A program made the translations under genes and the position numbers. A DNA stretch of 64,000 nt from Paenibacillus sp. HW567. Lineage in GTDB: Bacteria; Bacillota; Bacilli; Paenibacillales; Paenibacillaceae. Location of the stretch: the NCBI RefSeq assembly GCF_000374185.1, contig NZ_KB910518.1, forward strand, positions 5,846,886 through 5,910,885, read 5' to 3'. This document shows, in pieces, positions 9,389 to 16,730 of the stretch. Position 1 is the stretch's first letter. Every line of letters starts with the position of its first letter. The notes below the pieces were generated by a model, which searched no databases, had not been told where the DNA came from, and saw nothing but the letters and a program-made list of their open reading frames with translations.

Positions 9389-10111
9389 CTATTTAATGAT
9401 GTAAGAATTGACGCCAATTCTGGAGAATATGGTGTTCCGTGACCCATTGCCCGTCTTAAAGGGCAGCGGTGACCGGCTGGACAGCGTCTGCAAGTAGGCA
9501 AAATCAGGATGGAGCGCTTCATTGGTCAGATAAGCCGAAGTCCGGCTGCCCGGAACTCTCTCGCGGTTAAGCGAAGCAATCATGCTATCCGCGCTTTTGA
9601 TGCCCAGTCCATGCCCGTAGTAACGGTCATTGCCGAGCATCACCGCATTTTCACCCTGCCATTCGGGCTTATCCGGGTCATGATCCGGGTTCTTGAAATA
9701 GACAACATCGCCCGGCTGCATTTCCGATGGATCAAAGGTGGTAATCAGCCGCAGATTGTTGTCATAATTCCAGTCCCACAGGAACAAGTCGGTGAAGTGC
9801 CGGTCAAACGCCTCTTCTCCAATCATATCAATCGTCGCTTTGTAGAGAATCATGACCATCGCCATCGCACATTCGAAGGCGTACAGCTTGCCGTTCACAA
9901 AAATATCCTTGATTGCCGCTGAAGGTGCGACATCATTTCTTAGCTGGAAGCCCCCATTAGCGGTACGTATCCAATATCGCGGATTGCAGCGCGAGTTCTT
10001 AAACGTGGAGAATTCTGTGCCGCCGACATTCATCGCTTGGGCAGCTTCAATAATCCGTTCCCTCATAGTCTGCTCAAATCCCGAACCGGGATTAACATAT
10101 CCATAGGCCAC
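9389..10111 (-). CDS. tgl: Protein-glutamine gamma-glutamyltransferase (transglutaminase)
   Basis: 240 residues, close to the 245 of Bacillus subtilis Tgl, which cross-links spore coat proteins by forming gamma-glutamyl-lysine bonds. Matching blocks: YWIRT, APSAAIKDI, the catalytic-cysteine block LYAFECAMAMV (Cys81), GDVVYFKNPDHDP, WQGENAVMLG and YGHGLGI, which holds the conserved histidine. The start is a GTG at 10111, with GGAAGGGG 9 bases upstream. It is convergent with the response regulator and seems to be a single-gene unit. This implies an endospore-forming host. In sporulating bacilli it is transcribed late in the mother cell; no such promoter was identified here. Confidence 0.92.
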   Translation of the reverse strand: MAYGYVNPGSGFEQTMRERIIEAAQAMNVGGTEFSTFKNSRCNPRYWIRTANGGFQLRNDVAPSAAIKDIFVNGKLYAFECAMAMVMILYKATIDMIGEEAFDRHFTDLFLWDWNYDNNLRLITTFDPSEMQPGDVVYFKNPDHDPDKPEWQGENAVMLGNDRYYGHGLGIKSADSMIASLNRERVPGSRTSAYLTNEALHPDFAYLQTLSSRSPLPFKTGNGSRNTIFSRIGVNSYIIK

Positions 10112-10222
10112 TAATCATTTCCCCTTCCATTGTTTCTTCACAATAGTTAGGTTATTGTACGTGTCGGGCCTCCAGTTGGTGCGAAGCAGTTTTCGTAAAA
10201 ATCAGCATGCCAAACATCCCCG

Positions 10223-11476
10223 CTAAACCTCCTGGAACCAGCGATTGACCTGGGCGGTCTCCTCCGTCAGAATATCGAGATAGATCGAGGTACGGTAATC
10301 GGTTTCCTTGAGGCTTTTGCCCGTAATCTCGGCAATCCGGTTCAGCCGGTACATCAGAGTGTTGGTGTGGATGTGCAGAAAGGCGGCAGACTCCTTAAGA
10401 TTACCGTTCAGCGACAAATAGACGGCGATGGTTTTGATAAAATCGCTTTTATGCTCGCGGTCATGCTCCTTCAGCGGATAAAGCAGCGGGCTGCGGCGCG
10501 TCCGGCTGCGCTTCTGCTCCATAATAGCCGGGACATAGGCCCAAAAGCCGATGTCCTCGTACAGCAGCAAATGCCGGGCATGATAGGGCAGCAGCTTCTT
10601 GAGCTCCAGAATCGAGAGCGCTTCGCGGTATGCGGCGGCCGCCGAGGTATACTCCCGGTAGCCCGGGCTACAGCCGGCTGTAAGCCGGCAGCCTTCACTT
10701 GAGTGCAACTGCTGAAGCAGCTTGCGCACGAACGAGGCCAGCAGTTCCGTCCCTTCCACGGGAAATAAGAAGGAAAACAATATAATCAGCCGGTTATGCT
10801 CGGCAGTCACAAACAGCAGCCGCTGCGCTGCACTCGCCTCCATAATCTGGCGGAATCTCTGCACGAAACGGTCGTCGATGCTCTTATCGCTCTCCAGCAC
10901 CCCGATATAATAGCTCTCCGGCAGCAGAATGGAAGACGCCTCCGCTTCCTGACGGATACGGGGCTCTGTTTCATAGTGGGAGGTCAGCAGCTTCCAGAAA
11001 AAATCCTCATGCGTCTTCTCCTGCTTGGTCTTCCAGCCGCGCTGCTTCAGCAGGTAGCGCCCGACAATTCCGGCCGCCTGCTCGACAATCCGCTCCGCAT
11101 GCCCCTCGGCAAGATCGCCGCTGTCCACAACCCAGATATAGCCGAGAATCTCCTGCTGGTGCCGGATGCACATCGCCAGCCTCGGCCCAAGCCCCACCTC
11201 CATCACCGCCGGAATGCGGATCGGGTGGGGGGTGTTCTCGAGCTGTTGCATAACGCCTTTTTTGCGCAGGCCGATAATCACCGTATTCGGCACCCTTTTG
11301 CCAATAATCGTGGAGATGCGCGCCGGATCACTCTCGAACTGATGGGAGCTGTAGCCGATCACATGATGATTGCTGTCCTCAATCGTCACCTGCGCCTGCA
11401 GCGACTCGCTAATGGTATCCGCCAGGGACTCCATACTGTCAAAAAAACGGTCAAACAATGGCTCTGATTCTGTCAT
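10223..11476 (-). CDS. PucR/CdaR-family transcriptional regulator
   Basis: 417 residues. The N-terminal half is a ligand-binding region of the sugar-diacid/PucR type (TIEDSNHHVIGYSSHQ; LAMCIRHQQEILGYIWVVD). The middle is a GGDEF-like CdaR region (GVLESDKSID ... YREALSILELKK). The C-terminal HTH_30 reads LKESAAFLHIHTNTLMYRLNRI. The start at 11476 follows GGGGTGGGG; an earlier ATG at 11524 lacks a site. B. subtilis AdeR, a PucR-family activator, lies beside ald. Here ald is 5 kb away (16731) on the same strand with the accessory segment between them, so this could be the AdeR counterpart. That is inference; a role in purine or diacid use is also possible. Confidence 0.85.
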   Translation of the reverse strand: MTESEPLFDRFFDSMESLADTISESLQAQVTIEDSNHHVIGYSSHQFESDPARISTIIGKRVPNTVIIGLRKKGVMQQLENTPHPIRIPAVMEVGLGPRLAMCIRHQQEILGYIWVVDSGDLAEGHAERIVEQAAGIVGRYLLKQRGWKTKQEKTHEDFFWKLLTSHYETEPRIRQEAEASSILLPESYYIGVLESDKSIDDRFVQRFRQIMEASAAQRLLFVTAEHNRLIILFSFLFPVEGTELLASFVRKLLQQLHSSEGCRLTAGCSPGYREYTSAAAAYREALSILELKKLLPYHARHLLLYEDIGFWAYVPAIMEQKRSRTRRSPLLYPLKEHDREHKSDFIKTIAVYLSLNGNLKESAAFLHIHTNTLMYRLNRIAEITGKSLKETDYRTSIYLDILTEETAQVNRWFQEV

Positions 11477-11781
11477 TTGTCCCCACCCCAACCCCTGAAG
11501 AATGGCCGAAATCTTGCACTGCATAAGCTGGTTTTATTATATCCCGCAGATTTACGGCTGACTATAGGACGGGTTGTTCGATGTTGATTGGAAGTATTCC
11601 TAATACTACTCTGCCCTCAGGTCTTCTTAGTGTTTCGTTGATTGGGTTTTTATGTTAATTTTATTGTAACTTTTCCTATTTCACTACGTCTAATGGGAAT
11701 AGGAGTAGTTAGTAAGGAAATACATCATTGTGAGGACAGGTCATAATAAGAATTAAATTCAGATGAAAGGATGTTTTCTAG

Positions 11782-12132
11782 TTGCACAGCAAAAAAGACC
11801 AAGTTTCTTTATTTTCTTTAATTTTGGCAATTTTGTTTATTAATTTATTTTCTTCCTATTTAAATTCTCTGATTTGGGCACATTTTTCTTTATTCGTGAA
11901 TGGTATCTTAGCTCAGGCTATTTTTCTTCAATTCGCAAATATATTGCACTTAGCAAAAAAGCGTACATTATGTATTGTATTTAATCTTTTAGCATTATTG
12001 GCTGGCCTCAGCACTTTTTTTGTTATTTTATATTCACCAATGGGGATGTTTAATCGAATTTTCTTTTTTATTTTACAAGCCTCCGTTACTTATGCTGAAT
12101 TTATTCAATTAAGAATGAGTTTTAGAAAATAA
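11782..12132 (+). CDS. Small membrane protein of unknown function
   Basis: 116 residues from a TTG start (11782), with a GAAAGGA site about 10 bases upstream. Four hydrophobic stretches are visible (LFSLILAILFINLFSSYL; WAHFSLFVNGILAQAIFL; LCIVFNLLALLAGLSTFFVI; IFFFILQASVTYAEFIQL), so it is probably an integral membrane protein with four helices. It is far more AT-rich than the flanking housekeeping genes, which suggests it arrived by transfer with the rest of 11560-16590. Not recognised as a known family. Confidence 0.6.
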   Translation: MHSKKDQVSLFSLILAILFINLFSSYLNSLIWAHFSLFVNGILAQAIFLQFANILHLAKKRTLCIVFNLLALLAGLSTFFVILYSPMGMFNRIFFFILQASVTYAEFIQLRMSFRK

Positions 12133-12213
12133 ATACAACCACGTATCATCTCAGGCTAGGACCGTTATAAGTAACCATTCCTTTGATTATGTGACATTCG
12201 CTTATACAAATGA

Positions 12214-12245
12214 AGCCCTTCCGACTCTTATAAAATCGAAAGGGC
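12214..12245. terminator. Hairpin between convergent genes
   Basis: AGCCCTT (12214-12220) pairs with AAGGGCT (12239-12245), extended by CGA/TCG inside. It lies between the convergent genes at 11782 and 12333 and is probably a shared terminator, although no long T-run follows on either side. Confidence 0.5.
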
Positions 12246-12332
12246 TGCTGAACAAAATTTCACAATAATTTCTAATCCAAAAGTGCAATCAGCAAGTACG
12301 GTTTAGAGGACAGAGTGCATCTGTTCAGTCTA

Positions 12333-12776
12333 TTAATATCCAACCGCATCATAAGCTGTGGTAGTGTAGTAGGTCCAATAACTGTTAGTAGGATTGACCA
12401 CTAACTTTTCCCAAGTAGTCACGGTAACTCTAATTCTTCCATACGTTCCGGAGCTTTCTACGAGCGTATGCAGAATTTCAGATAATCTATTCTCTTCAGT
12501 GAAATTAGCGATCTGTTGGACTAGTTTTACTGCACTTATTACAACAACCGCTGCGCTCAAAGCTCCAGCAATTTGAGGCGGAAGTTTGGCGGCAAGAATT
12601 TTTTTTATACGACTGTAACCAAAGCTTGCAATAGCCCAGCCTAATCCAGTAACGCTTTGACCTACATCACTTTCAATCATAGAGTTGATTTGATCTTTGG
12701 TAAAATAAATTTCTTCTGTTGAGCGAACGTTTGGACCTGGAGCTGTACTAGTAGCGACGAATTGTTGATCTGACAT
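12333..12776 (-). CDS. Hypothetical protein, 147 residues
   Basis: No family recognised. The ATG at 12776 has an excellent GGGAGG site 7 bases upstream, so it is likely to be translated. The protein has a polar N-terminus, a glycine- and alanine-rich middle with hydrophobic stretches (VTGLGWAIASFGYSRIKK; AGALSAAVVVISAVKLVQQI) and a C-terminus rich in Tyr and Thr (YWTYYTTTAYDAVGY). There is no signal peptide. The amphipathic, small-residue-rich core is reminiscent of membrane-active or bacteriocin-like proteins, but that is only an impression. It neighbours the RRNPP receptor genes on the opposite strand and is a candidate target of that system. Confidence 0.6.
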   Translation of the reverse strand: MSDQQFVATSTAPGPNVRSTEEIYFTKDQINSMIESDVGQSVTGLGWAIASFGYSRIKKILAAKLPPQIAGALSAAVVVISAVKLVQQIANFTEENRLSEILHTLVESSGTYGRIRVTVTTWEKLVVNPTNSYWTYYTTTAYDAVGY

Positions 12777-12984
12777 TATGAATCCTCCCTTGAATTTTAT
12801 TGGGAGACATTAAGGGAACCAGAGAAGATAAGACGTTCCCATTCTTATATACTCTGTTATTGCCTCTCACTACATAGGGTAAGTACAAGCCTACTTCTAC
12901 AACCAGTGAGTTGCTTGCAGAAAATCGAATTGATTCAGTCATTCGACACTTACTTGTTGATAAGAGTTCAAGCATGATTTTCAT
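12748..12984 (-). CDS. Possible small protein upstream of 12776 gene
   Basis: 78 residues from the ATG at 12984, which has AAAGGAAG 7 bases upstream. It overlaps the next gene's start by 29 bases, as coupled genes do. No recognisable domain, signal peptide or membrane segment. It could equally be a chance frame in the leader of the 12333-12776 gene, so confidence is low. Confidence 0.25.
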   Translation of the reverse strand: MKIMLELLSTSKCRMTESIRFSASNSLVVEVGLYLPYVVRGNNRVYKNGNVLSSLVPLMSPNKIQGRIHNVRSTIRRY

Positions 12985-13120
12985 CAAAAATCTTCCTTTG
13001 AACTGCAAACGAATGATCAGAAATCATAACAAATAATTAATCAATTATTTAATTTATGGCTCCCTTTTTCCTCGTATGTGACTCCTGCCACAGTTCACTG
13101 TATCTACTAATCTTGAACTA

Positions 13121-13149
13121 TTGAACGTTGGTATATTATAGAATAATAT
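13121..13149 (+). promoter_or_regulatory. Sigma-A type promoter of first RRNPP receptor
   Basis: TTGAAC at 13121-13126, a 17-base spacer, then TAATAT at 13144-13149. The same arrangement and the surrounding 100 bases (CACAGTTCACTGT, TTGGTATATTATA) are repeated upstream of the second receptor, so the promoter was duplicated with the gene. Confidence 0.7.
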
Positions 13150-13202
13150 TACATCTATACAGCAAAATTATAATTTTTGGAACTTGGTTAGGTGGTGTAC
13201 TC

Positions 13203-14609
13203 ATGGTCCCTACTACAGCAACGATTCGCGATTCATTGTCGATGTATCTGTCGCAGCAGGGGATGTCCATTCATCAATTTGCCGGACAATCCGGAATTAA
13301 TTCAGGAACGCTCAGCAGAATAATTAAGGGTCAACAGCCGATTGCTATGAACCATCTGGAGCGGATAACCAAGGGGATGGGTCTGCCGGAGGACTACTTC
13401 TACAGCTTATACGTGGACGAATGCTTTTATTATTCGTCACCAACCTGGCGGCGATTACGGCCGTTTCTTTTGCGTTCAGCCGAGCTGGGCCGCCTTGATT
13501 GTGTTGAACAGGTCGTTCAGAATCTGCTTGAGAATCTGAGCTACGCCCCCATGCTGTTCGATGTGGCTGAAGGTCTATTTCAGGACGGGCAGTGGCAGGC
13601 TGCGGAGTTACTTTATAAGAATGTGAGTGCCAGTGAGAAATATCAGAATTCCGAACGGCTGGCGGTATGTCAGTTCCGTTTATTTCGGATTGCCCTTGGA
13701 GATAACCAGACCCAGAATTTGAAGGCAGCACTCCTCTTTGAGTGTTATCTGGACCGGCTGGATGAAGCGAATCAGTTGGATGGATTGAATCAGTTGATCA
13801 ATGTTTATTATTCCCTGCACAAGTGGAGTAAAGTGGATGAGCTGGCGCAGGAATTGATCCGGCTGGCTACTCTTCGCTATAACCTTCAGCAGCACTCGAG
13901 CCGCAAGCAGAACAACGAGAAAAAACCTGATAAACCACTCTACCGCTATATCCTATATTCTCATTTAATGCGTGCAAGTGTCTGTGAGGAGTATCAGGAT
14001 TACAAGTCGGCATTGAAATTCGTGGCCCTCTATATGGATACAAGCTGGATACAAGAAGACGATGAAAATGCCAAGCGAGCTGTAGCTCAGTTCCATGAGT
14101 GGGGAACTGCAAACACCATGCTCTATCAACTAATGTCAGGACAACATGAAGTACTGCCGGAATATGTAGAACATATCTCCCCTCAAAGTGACGAGGTATT
14201 TATCGCCTTATACAATATCATCATATCGGCTAACCACTATGATTGGAATGTCGATCACATTCTGGATCGGTTTGCTGCCTATATCCCTTATAGGACGAAT
14301 TTCACAGAATTTGGCCAATACAATCAGCAGATTGTAGCAGATCAGTACGCCAGATTTCTTGCTGAATTAGCAATTTATTATATACATAACAAGCAGAATG
14401 AAGGAATCAGCCTCATTATGCAAATTTTCACATCATCCCCTACGATCAATAATGAAAGTATTATTATCAAATGTGTTGATTTACTTGAACAACATTTAGT
14501 TAACCGATTACTGGAGGCCAATACGCCAGATTCCTTACCGGACTGGCAAACAACCGCCTACATCATTAACACAATGAGGGGATTAGTTAAAACTCTAAGA
14601 GTAACATGA
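13203..14609 (+). CDS. RRNPP-type peptide receptor / HTH regulator (copy 1)
   Basis: 468 residues. An N-terminal XRE-type helix-turn-helix (about 6-62: LSMYLSQQGMSIHQFAGQSG ... NHLERITKGMGLPEDYF) is followed by about 400 residues of helical TPR-like repeats (GQWQAAELLYKNVSASEKYQ; WSKVDELAQELIRLATLRYN). This is the layout of peptide-sensing regulators such as NprR, PlcR, AimR and the Paenibacillus Alo receptors. The start at 13203 has AGGTGGTG 5 bases upstream, matching the paralogue at 14787. About the first 200 residues are nearly identical to that paralogue and the C-terminal half diverges, as expected if ligand specificity differs. No pro-peptide gene follows it, so it is an orphan or shares the peptide at 16150. 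Confidence 0.88.
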   Translation: MVPTTATIRDSLSMYLSQQGMSIHQFAGQSGINSGTLSRIIKGQQPIAMNHLERITKGMGLPEDYFYSLYVDECFYYSSPTWRRLRPFLLRSAELGRLDCVEQVVQNLLENLSYAPMLFDVAEGLFQDGQWQAAELLYKNVSASEKYQNSERLAVCQFRLFRIALGDNQTQNLKAALLFECYLDRLDEANQLDGLNQLINVYYSLHKWSKVDELAQELIRLATLRYNLQQHSSRKQNNEKKPDKPLYRYILYSHLMRASVCEEYQDYKSALKFVALYMDTSWIQEDDENAKRAVAQFHEWGTANTMLYQLMSGQHEVLPEYVEHISPQSDEVFIALYNIIISANHYDWNVDHILDRFAAYIPYRTNFTEFGQYNQQIVADQYARFLAELAIYYIHNKQNEGISLIMQIFTSSPTINNESIIIKCVDLLEQHLVNRLLEANTPDSLPDWQTTAYIINTMRGLVKTLRVT

Positions 14610-14704
14610 TAAAGCTTCACAACAAAAGAAAATCATTCCCCTAACACAACCATACACAAACAACAGCCCTGCCTCAGTTCACTGTTTCTACTAATATTGC
14701 ACTA

Positions 14705-14733
14705 TTGACCATTGGTATATTATAACATATTAT
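14705..14733 (+). promoter_or_regulatory. Sigma-A type promoter of second RRNPP receptor
   Basis: TTGACC at 14705-14710, a 17-base spacer, then TATTAT at 14728-14733. It is a duplicated version of the promoter at 13121-13149, so both receptors are probably expressed under similar control. Confidence 0.72.
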
Positions 14734-14786
14734 TACATCTATAAAATAAAGCTATAATTCTTGGTATTCAGTTAGGTGGTGTCTAC

Positions 14787-16187
14787 ATGGTTCCTACTAC
14801 AGCCACGATTCGCGACTCATTGGCGATGTATCTGTCGCAGCAGGGGATGTCCATTAATCAATTCTCCGGACAATCCGGAATTAATTCAGGAACGCTCAGC
14901 CGAATACTTAATGATCAGCAGCCGATTGCCATGAACCATTTGGAGCGGATTACCAAGGGGATGGGTCTGCCGGAGGACCACTTCTACAGCTTATACGTGG
15001 ACGAATGCTTCTATCATTCGTCACCAACTTGGCGGCGTCTGCGGCCGTTTCTTTTGCGTTCAGCCGAGCTGGGCCGTCTCGATTGCGTTGAACAGGTCGT
15101 TCAGAATCTGCTTGAGAATCTGACCTATGCCCCCATGCTGTTCGATGTGGCTGAAGGGCTGTTTCAGGACGGGCAGTGGCAGGCTGCGGCGCTATTATAT
15201 AAGAACGTAAGTGTCAGTGAGAAATATCAGAATTCCGAACGGCTGGCGGTATGCCAGTTCCGTCTGTTTCGAATTGCCCTTGGAGATGACCAGACCCAGA
15301 ATTTACAGGCGGCGCTCCTCTTTGAGTGTTATCTGGACCGGCTGGATGAAGCGGATCAATTGGATGGTTTGAAACATTTGGCTCACGTCTATTATTCCCT
15401 GCATAAGTGGGATAAAGTAGACAAACTGGCGCAGGAAATGCTTCGGCTAGCCACTCTTCGCTATAACCTCCAGCGGAACTCGAACAGGAAGCATGATGGC
15501 GTGAAAATTCCTGAAAAACCGATCTACTTCTATATTCTGTACGCTTATCTATTTCGTTCAGGCGTTTGTATGGAATATGGAGACTACAGTTCTGCACTGG
15601 AGTTTGTACCACTCTATATGGATGGAAGCTGGATACAAGAAGACGATGAAGAGGCACAACGAACCGTAGCTCAGTTTCAGGAGTGGGGTAACGCGAATTC
15701 TTTGCTTTATCGTATGATGGCCGGTCAGCATGAAGCACTACCTGAATATGTTGAATATATCTCGTCCCGAGAAAGTGAGATATTTATAGCCTTATACAAG
15801 ATTATTCAATCAGCTAACTCCCACAACTGGAATGTTGATTACATTCTGGAGCGCTTTAATTCATATATACCCTACCGGACTAACCTTGCAGAGTTTGGAA
15901 TTCTTCACAATCAGCAGATTATTGCTGATCAATATGCCAGATTCCTTGCTGAACTATCATCTTATTATTTACATAACAAGCGTAAAGAAGGGATTGTCTT
16001 CATCCTGCAAAGTTTGGAATCATCTGCTAGAATCAATAGCGAAAGCACTGTCATCAAATGTGTCGATCTGTTTGAACAGCATCGGTATCTGGCAGATGAT
16101 AAAGAGAAAGAACAATACAAACTTCTGATTAGAGAGGTGCAGGTCGCGAATGAAAAGAAAACTTATCATGCTTCTAGCTTCGTGTAG
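14787..16187 (+). CDS. RRNPP-type peptide receptor / HTH regulator (copy 2, with cognate peptide)
   Basis: 466 residues, with the same architecture as the gene at 13203: XRE helix-turn-helix at the N-terminus, then TPR-like helices. AGGTGGTG lies 7 bases before the ATG. Its C-terminus (QYKLLIREVQVANEKKTYHA) differs completely from copy 1 (CVDLLEQHLV then LPDWQTTAYIINTMRGLVK), and the last 38 bases overlap the start of a small secreted-peptide gene in another frame. Receptor followed by an overlapping pro-peptide is the hallmark of NprR-NprX, AimR-AimP and AloR-AloP pairs. The regulator should bind the re-imported peptide in the cytoplasm and change its DNA binding. Its targets are unknown. 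Confidence 0.9.
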   Translation: MVPTTATIRDSLAMYLSQQGMSINQFSGQSGINSGTLSRILNDQQPIAMNHLERITKGMGLPEDHFYSLYVDECFYHSSPTWRRLRPFLLRSAELGRLDCVEQVVQNLLENLTYAPMLFDVAEGLFQDGQWQAAALLYKNVSVSEKYQNSERLAVCQFRLFRIALGDDQTQNLQAALLFECYLDRLDEADQLDGLKHLAHVYYSLHKWDKVDKLAQEMLRLATLRYNLQRNSNRKHDGVKIPEKPIYFYILYAYLFRSGVCMEYGDYSSALEFVPLYMDGSWIQEDDEEAQRTVAQFQEWGNANSLLYRMMAGQHEALPEYVEYISSRESEIFIALYKIIQSANSHNWNVDYILERFNSYIPYRTNLAEFGILHNQQIIADQYARFLAELSSYYLHNKRKEGIVFILQSLESSARINSESTVIKCVDLFEQHRYLADDKEKEQYKLLIREVQVANEKKTYHASSFV

Positions 16188-16293
16188 TCTGATTGTTGCA
16201 ATTATTATACCTGTAGGTACTATTGATCCAGTAGCAAACAGTAGTACTCAAATGATGGTTCATACTATGACACACGGTATCGGAGATGGCTGA
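16150..16293 (+). CDS. Secreted signalling pro-peptide, Alo/Phr-like (47 residues)
   Basis: The frame ATG 16150 to TGA 16293 encodes a Lys/Arg start (MKRKLIM), a hydrophobic export segment (LLASCSLIVAIIIPVG) and a polar tail ending THGIGDG. A GAGAGGTG site lies about 10 bases upstream, inside the receptor gene, and the first 38 bases overlap that gene in a different frame. The layout is that of RRNPP pro-peptides: export by Sec, cleavage outside, re-import of a short C-terminal peptide by an oligopeptide permease. From memory, the Alo peptides described in P. polymyxa end in an HGxGG-like sequence (one reported as SHGRGG), and HGIGDG fits that pattern. The mature boundaries cannot be fixed by reading. 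Confidence 0.85.
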   Translation: MKRKLIMLLASCSLIVAIIIPVGTIDPVANSSTQMMVHTMTHGIGDG

Positions 16294-16320
16294 ATCTATG
16301 TCAGAGTGATACAAACCTCT

Positions 16321-16475
16321 GATTAGAGAAGGGCTGGACACAACTTATCACGCTTCTAGCTTCGTGTAGCCTAGCTATCGCAATTATTGTACCTATGACA
16401 ACGGCTGAACCTGTAGTAAACGAAAGTTCACAAATGTTAATTCAAGTCATGGGTCACGGTACAGGCGGGGCCTAA
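16321..16475 (+). pseudogene. Decayed duplicate of the signalling pro-peptide
   Basis: A second copy of the receptor tail plus peptide gene. The frame from 16344 (LITLLASCSLAIAIIVP) to TAA at 16473-16475 ends VMGHGTGGA, closely matching the intact peptide. The part that should carry ATGAAAAGAAAA is missing, and the in-frame stop at 16320 leaves no ATG, GTG or TTG start. Bases around 16309-16330 (TACAAACCTCTGATTAGAGA) match the last part of the receptor gene (near 16116-16134). This looks like the remnant of a third receptor-peptide cassette whose receptor was deleted. Rescue by a non-standard start cannot be excluded. Confidence 0.75.
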
Positions 16476-16551
16476 CATTTGCTTATCGGTAATGGATTGA
16501 TTCCAGATCCTTTCATTACCCTTCGATTTCACCGAAATCCTCAGACCAACC

Positions 16552-16588
16552 AACGTTCCCGATCTACCGGGAGCGTTTTTCTTTTTTT
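16552..16588 (+). terminator. Rho-independent terminator of receptor-peptide cassette
   Basis: AACGTTCCCG (16552-16561) pairs with CGGGAGCGTT (16568-16577) and is followed by a T-rich run to 16588. It closes the rightward transcription unit of the receptor and peptide genes. Confidence 0.85.
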
Positions 16589-16597
16589 ATAACACCC

Positions 16598-16629
16598 TTA
16601 TCCCCATAGTTATGCACATATTATCCACA
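16598..16629 (+). promoter_or_regulatory. Cluster of three DnaA-box-like 9-mers
   Basis: TTATCCCCA (16598-16606), TTATGCACA (16610-16618) and TTATCCACA (16621-16629) lie on one strand, 11-12 bases apart, about one helix turn. The last matches the consensus DnaA box exactly and the second matches TTATNCACA. The cluster lies between two terminators in a short gene-free gap. No dnaA, dnaN or AT-rich unwinding region is nearby, so it is not an origin. Confidence 0.5.
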
Positions 16630-16659
16630 ACCAAAGAAGATCATCATTTCTTCCACAGC

Positions 16660-16696
16660 AAAAAAACAGCCCAGCGATAACCTCACCGGACTGTCC
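16660..16696 (-). terminator. Rho-independent terminator of ald
   Basis: Read on the minus strand, GGACAGTCC and GGGCTGT form the stem, followed by a run of seven T (the A-run at 16660-16666). It sits 35 bases after the ald stop codon. Confidence 0.8.
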
Positions 16697-16730
16697 TTTA
16701 CCCCTCTACTCTTCTTTCGGTTCCCCTGCT

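Noticed and set aside
16598..16629. Replication origin
   Set aside because: DnaA boxes are present but dnaA, dnaN, rpmH, an initiator gene and an AT-rich unwinding element are all absent.
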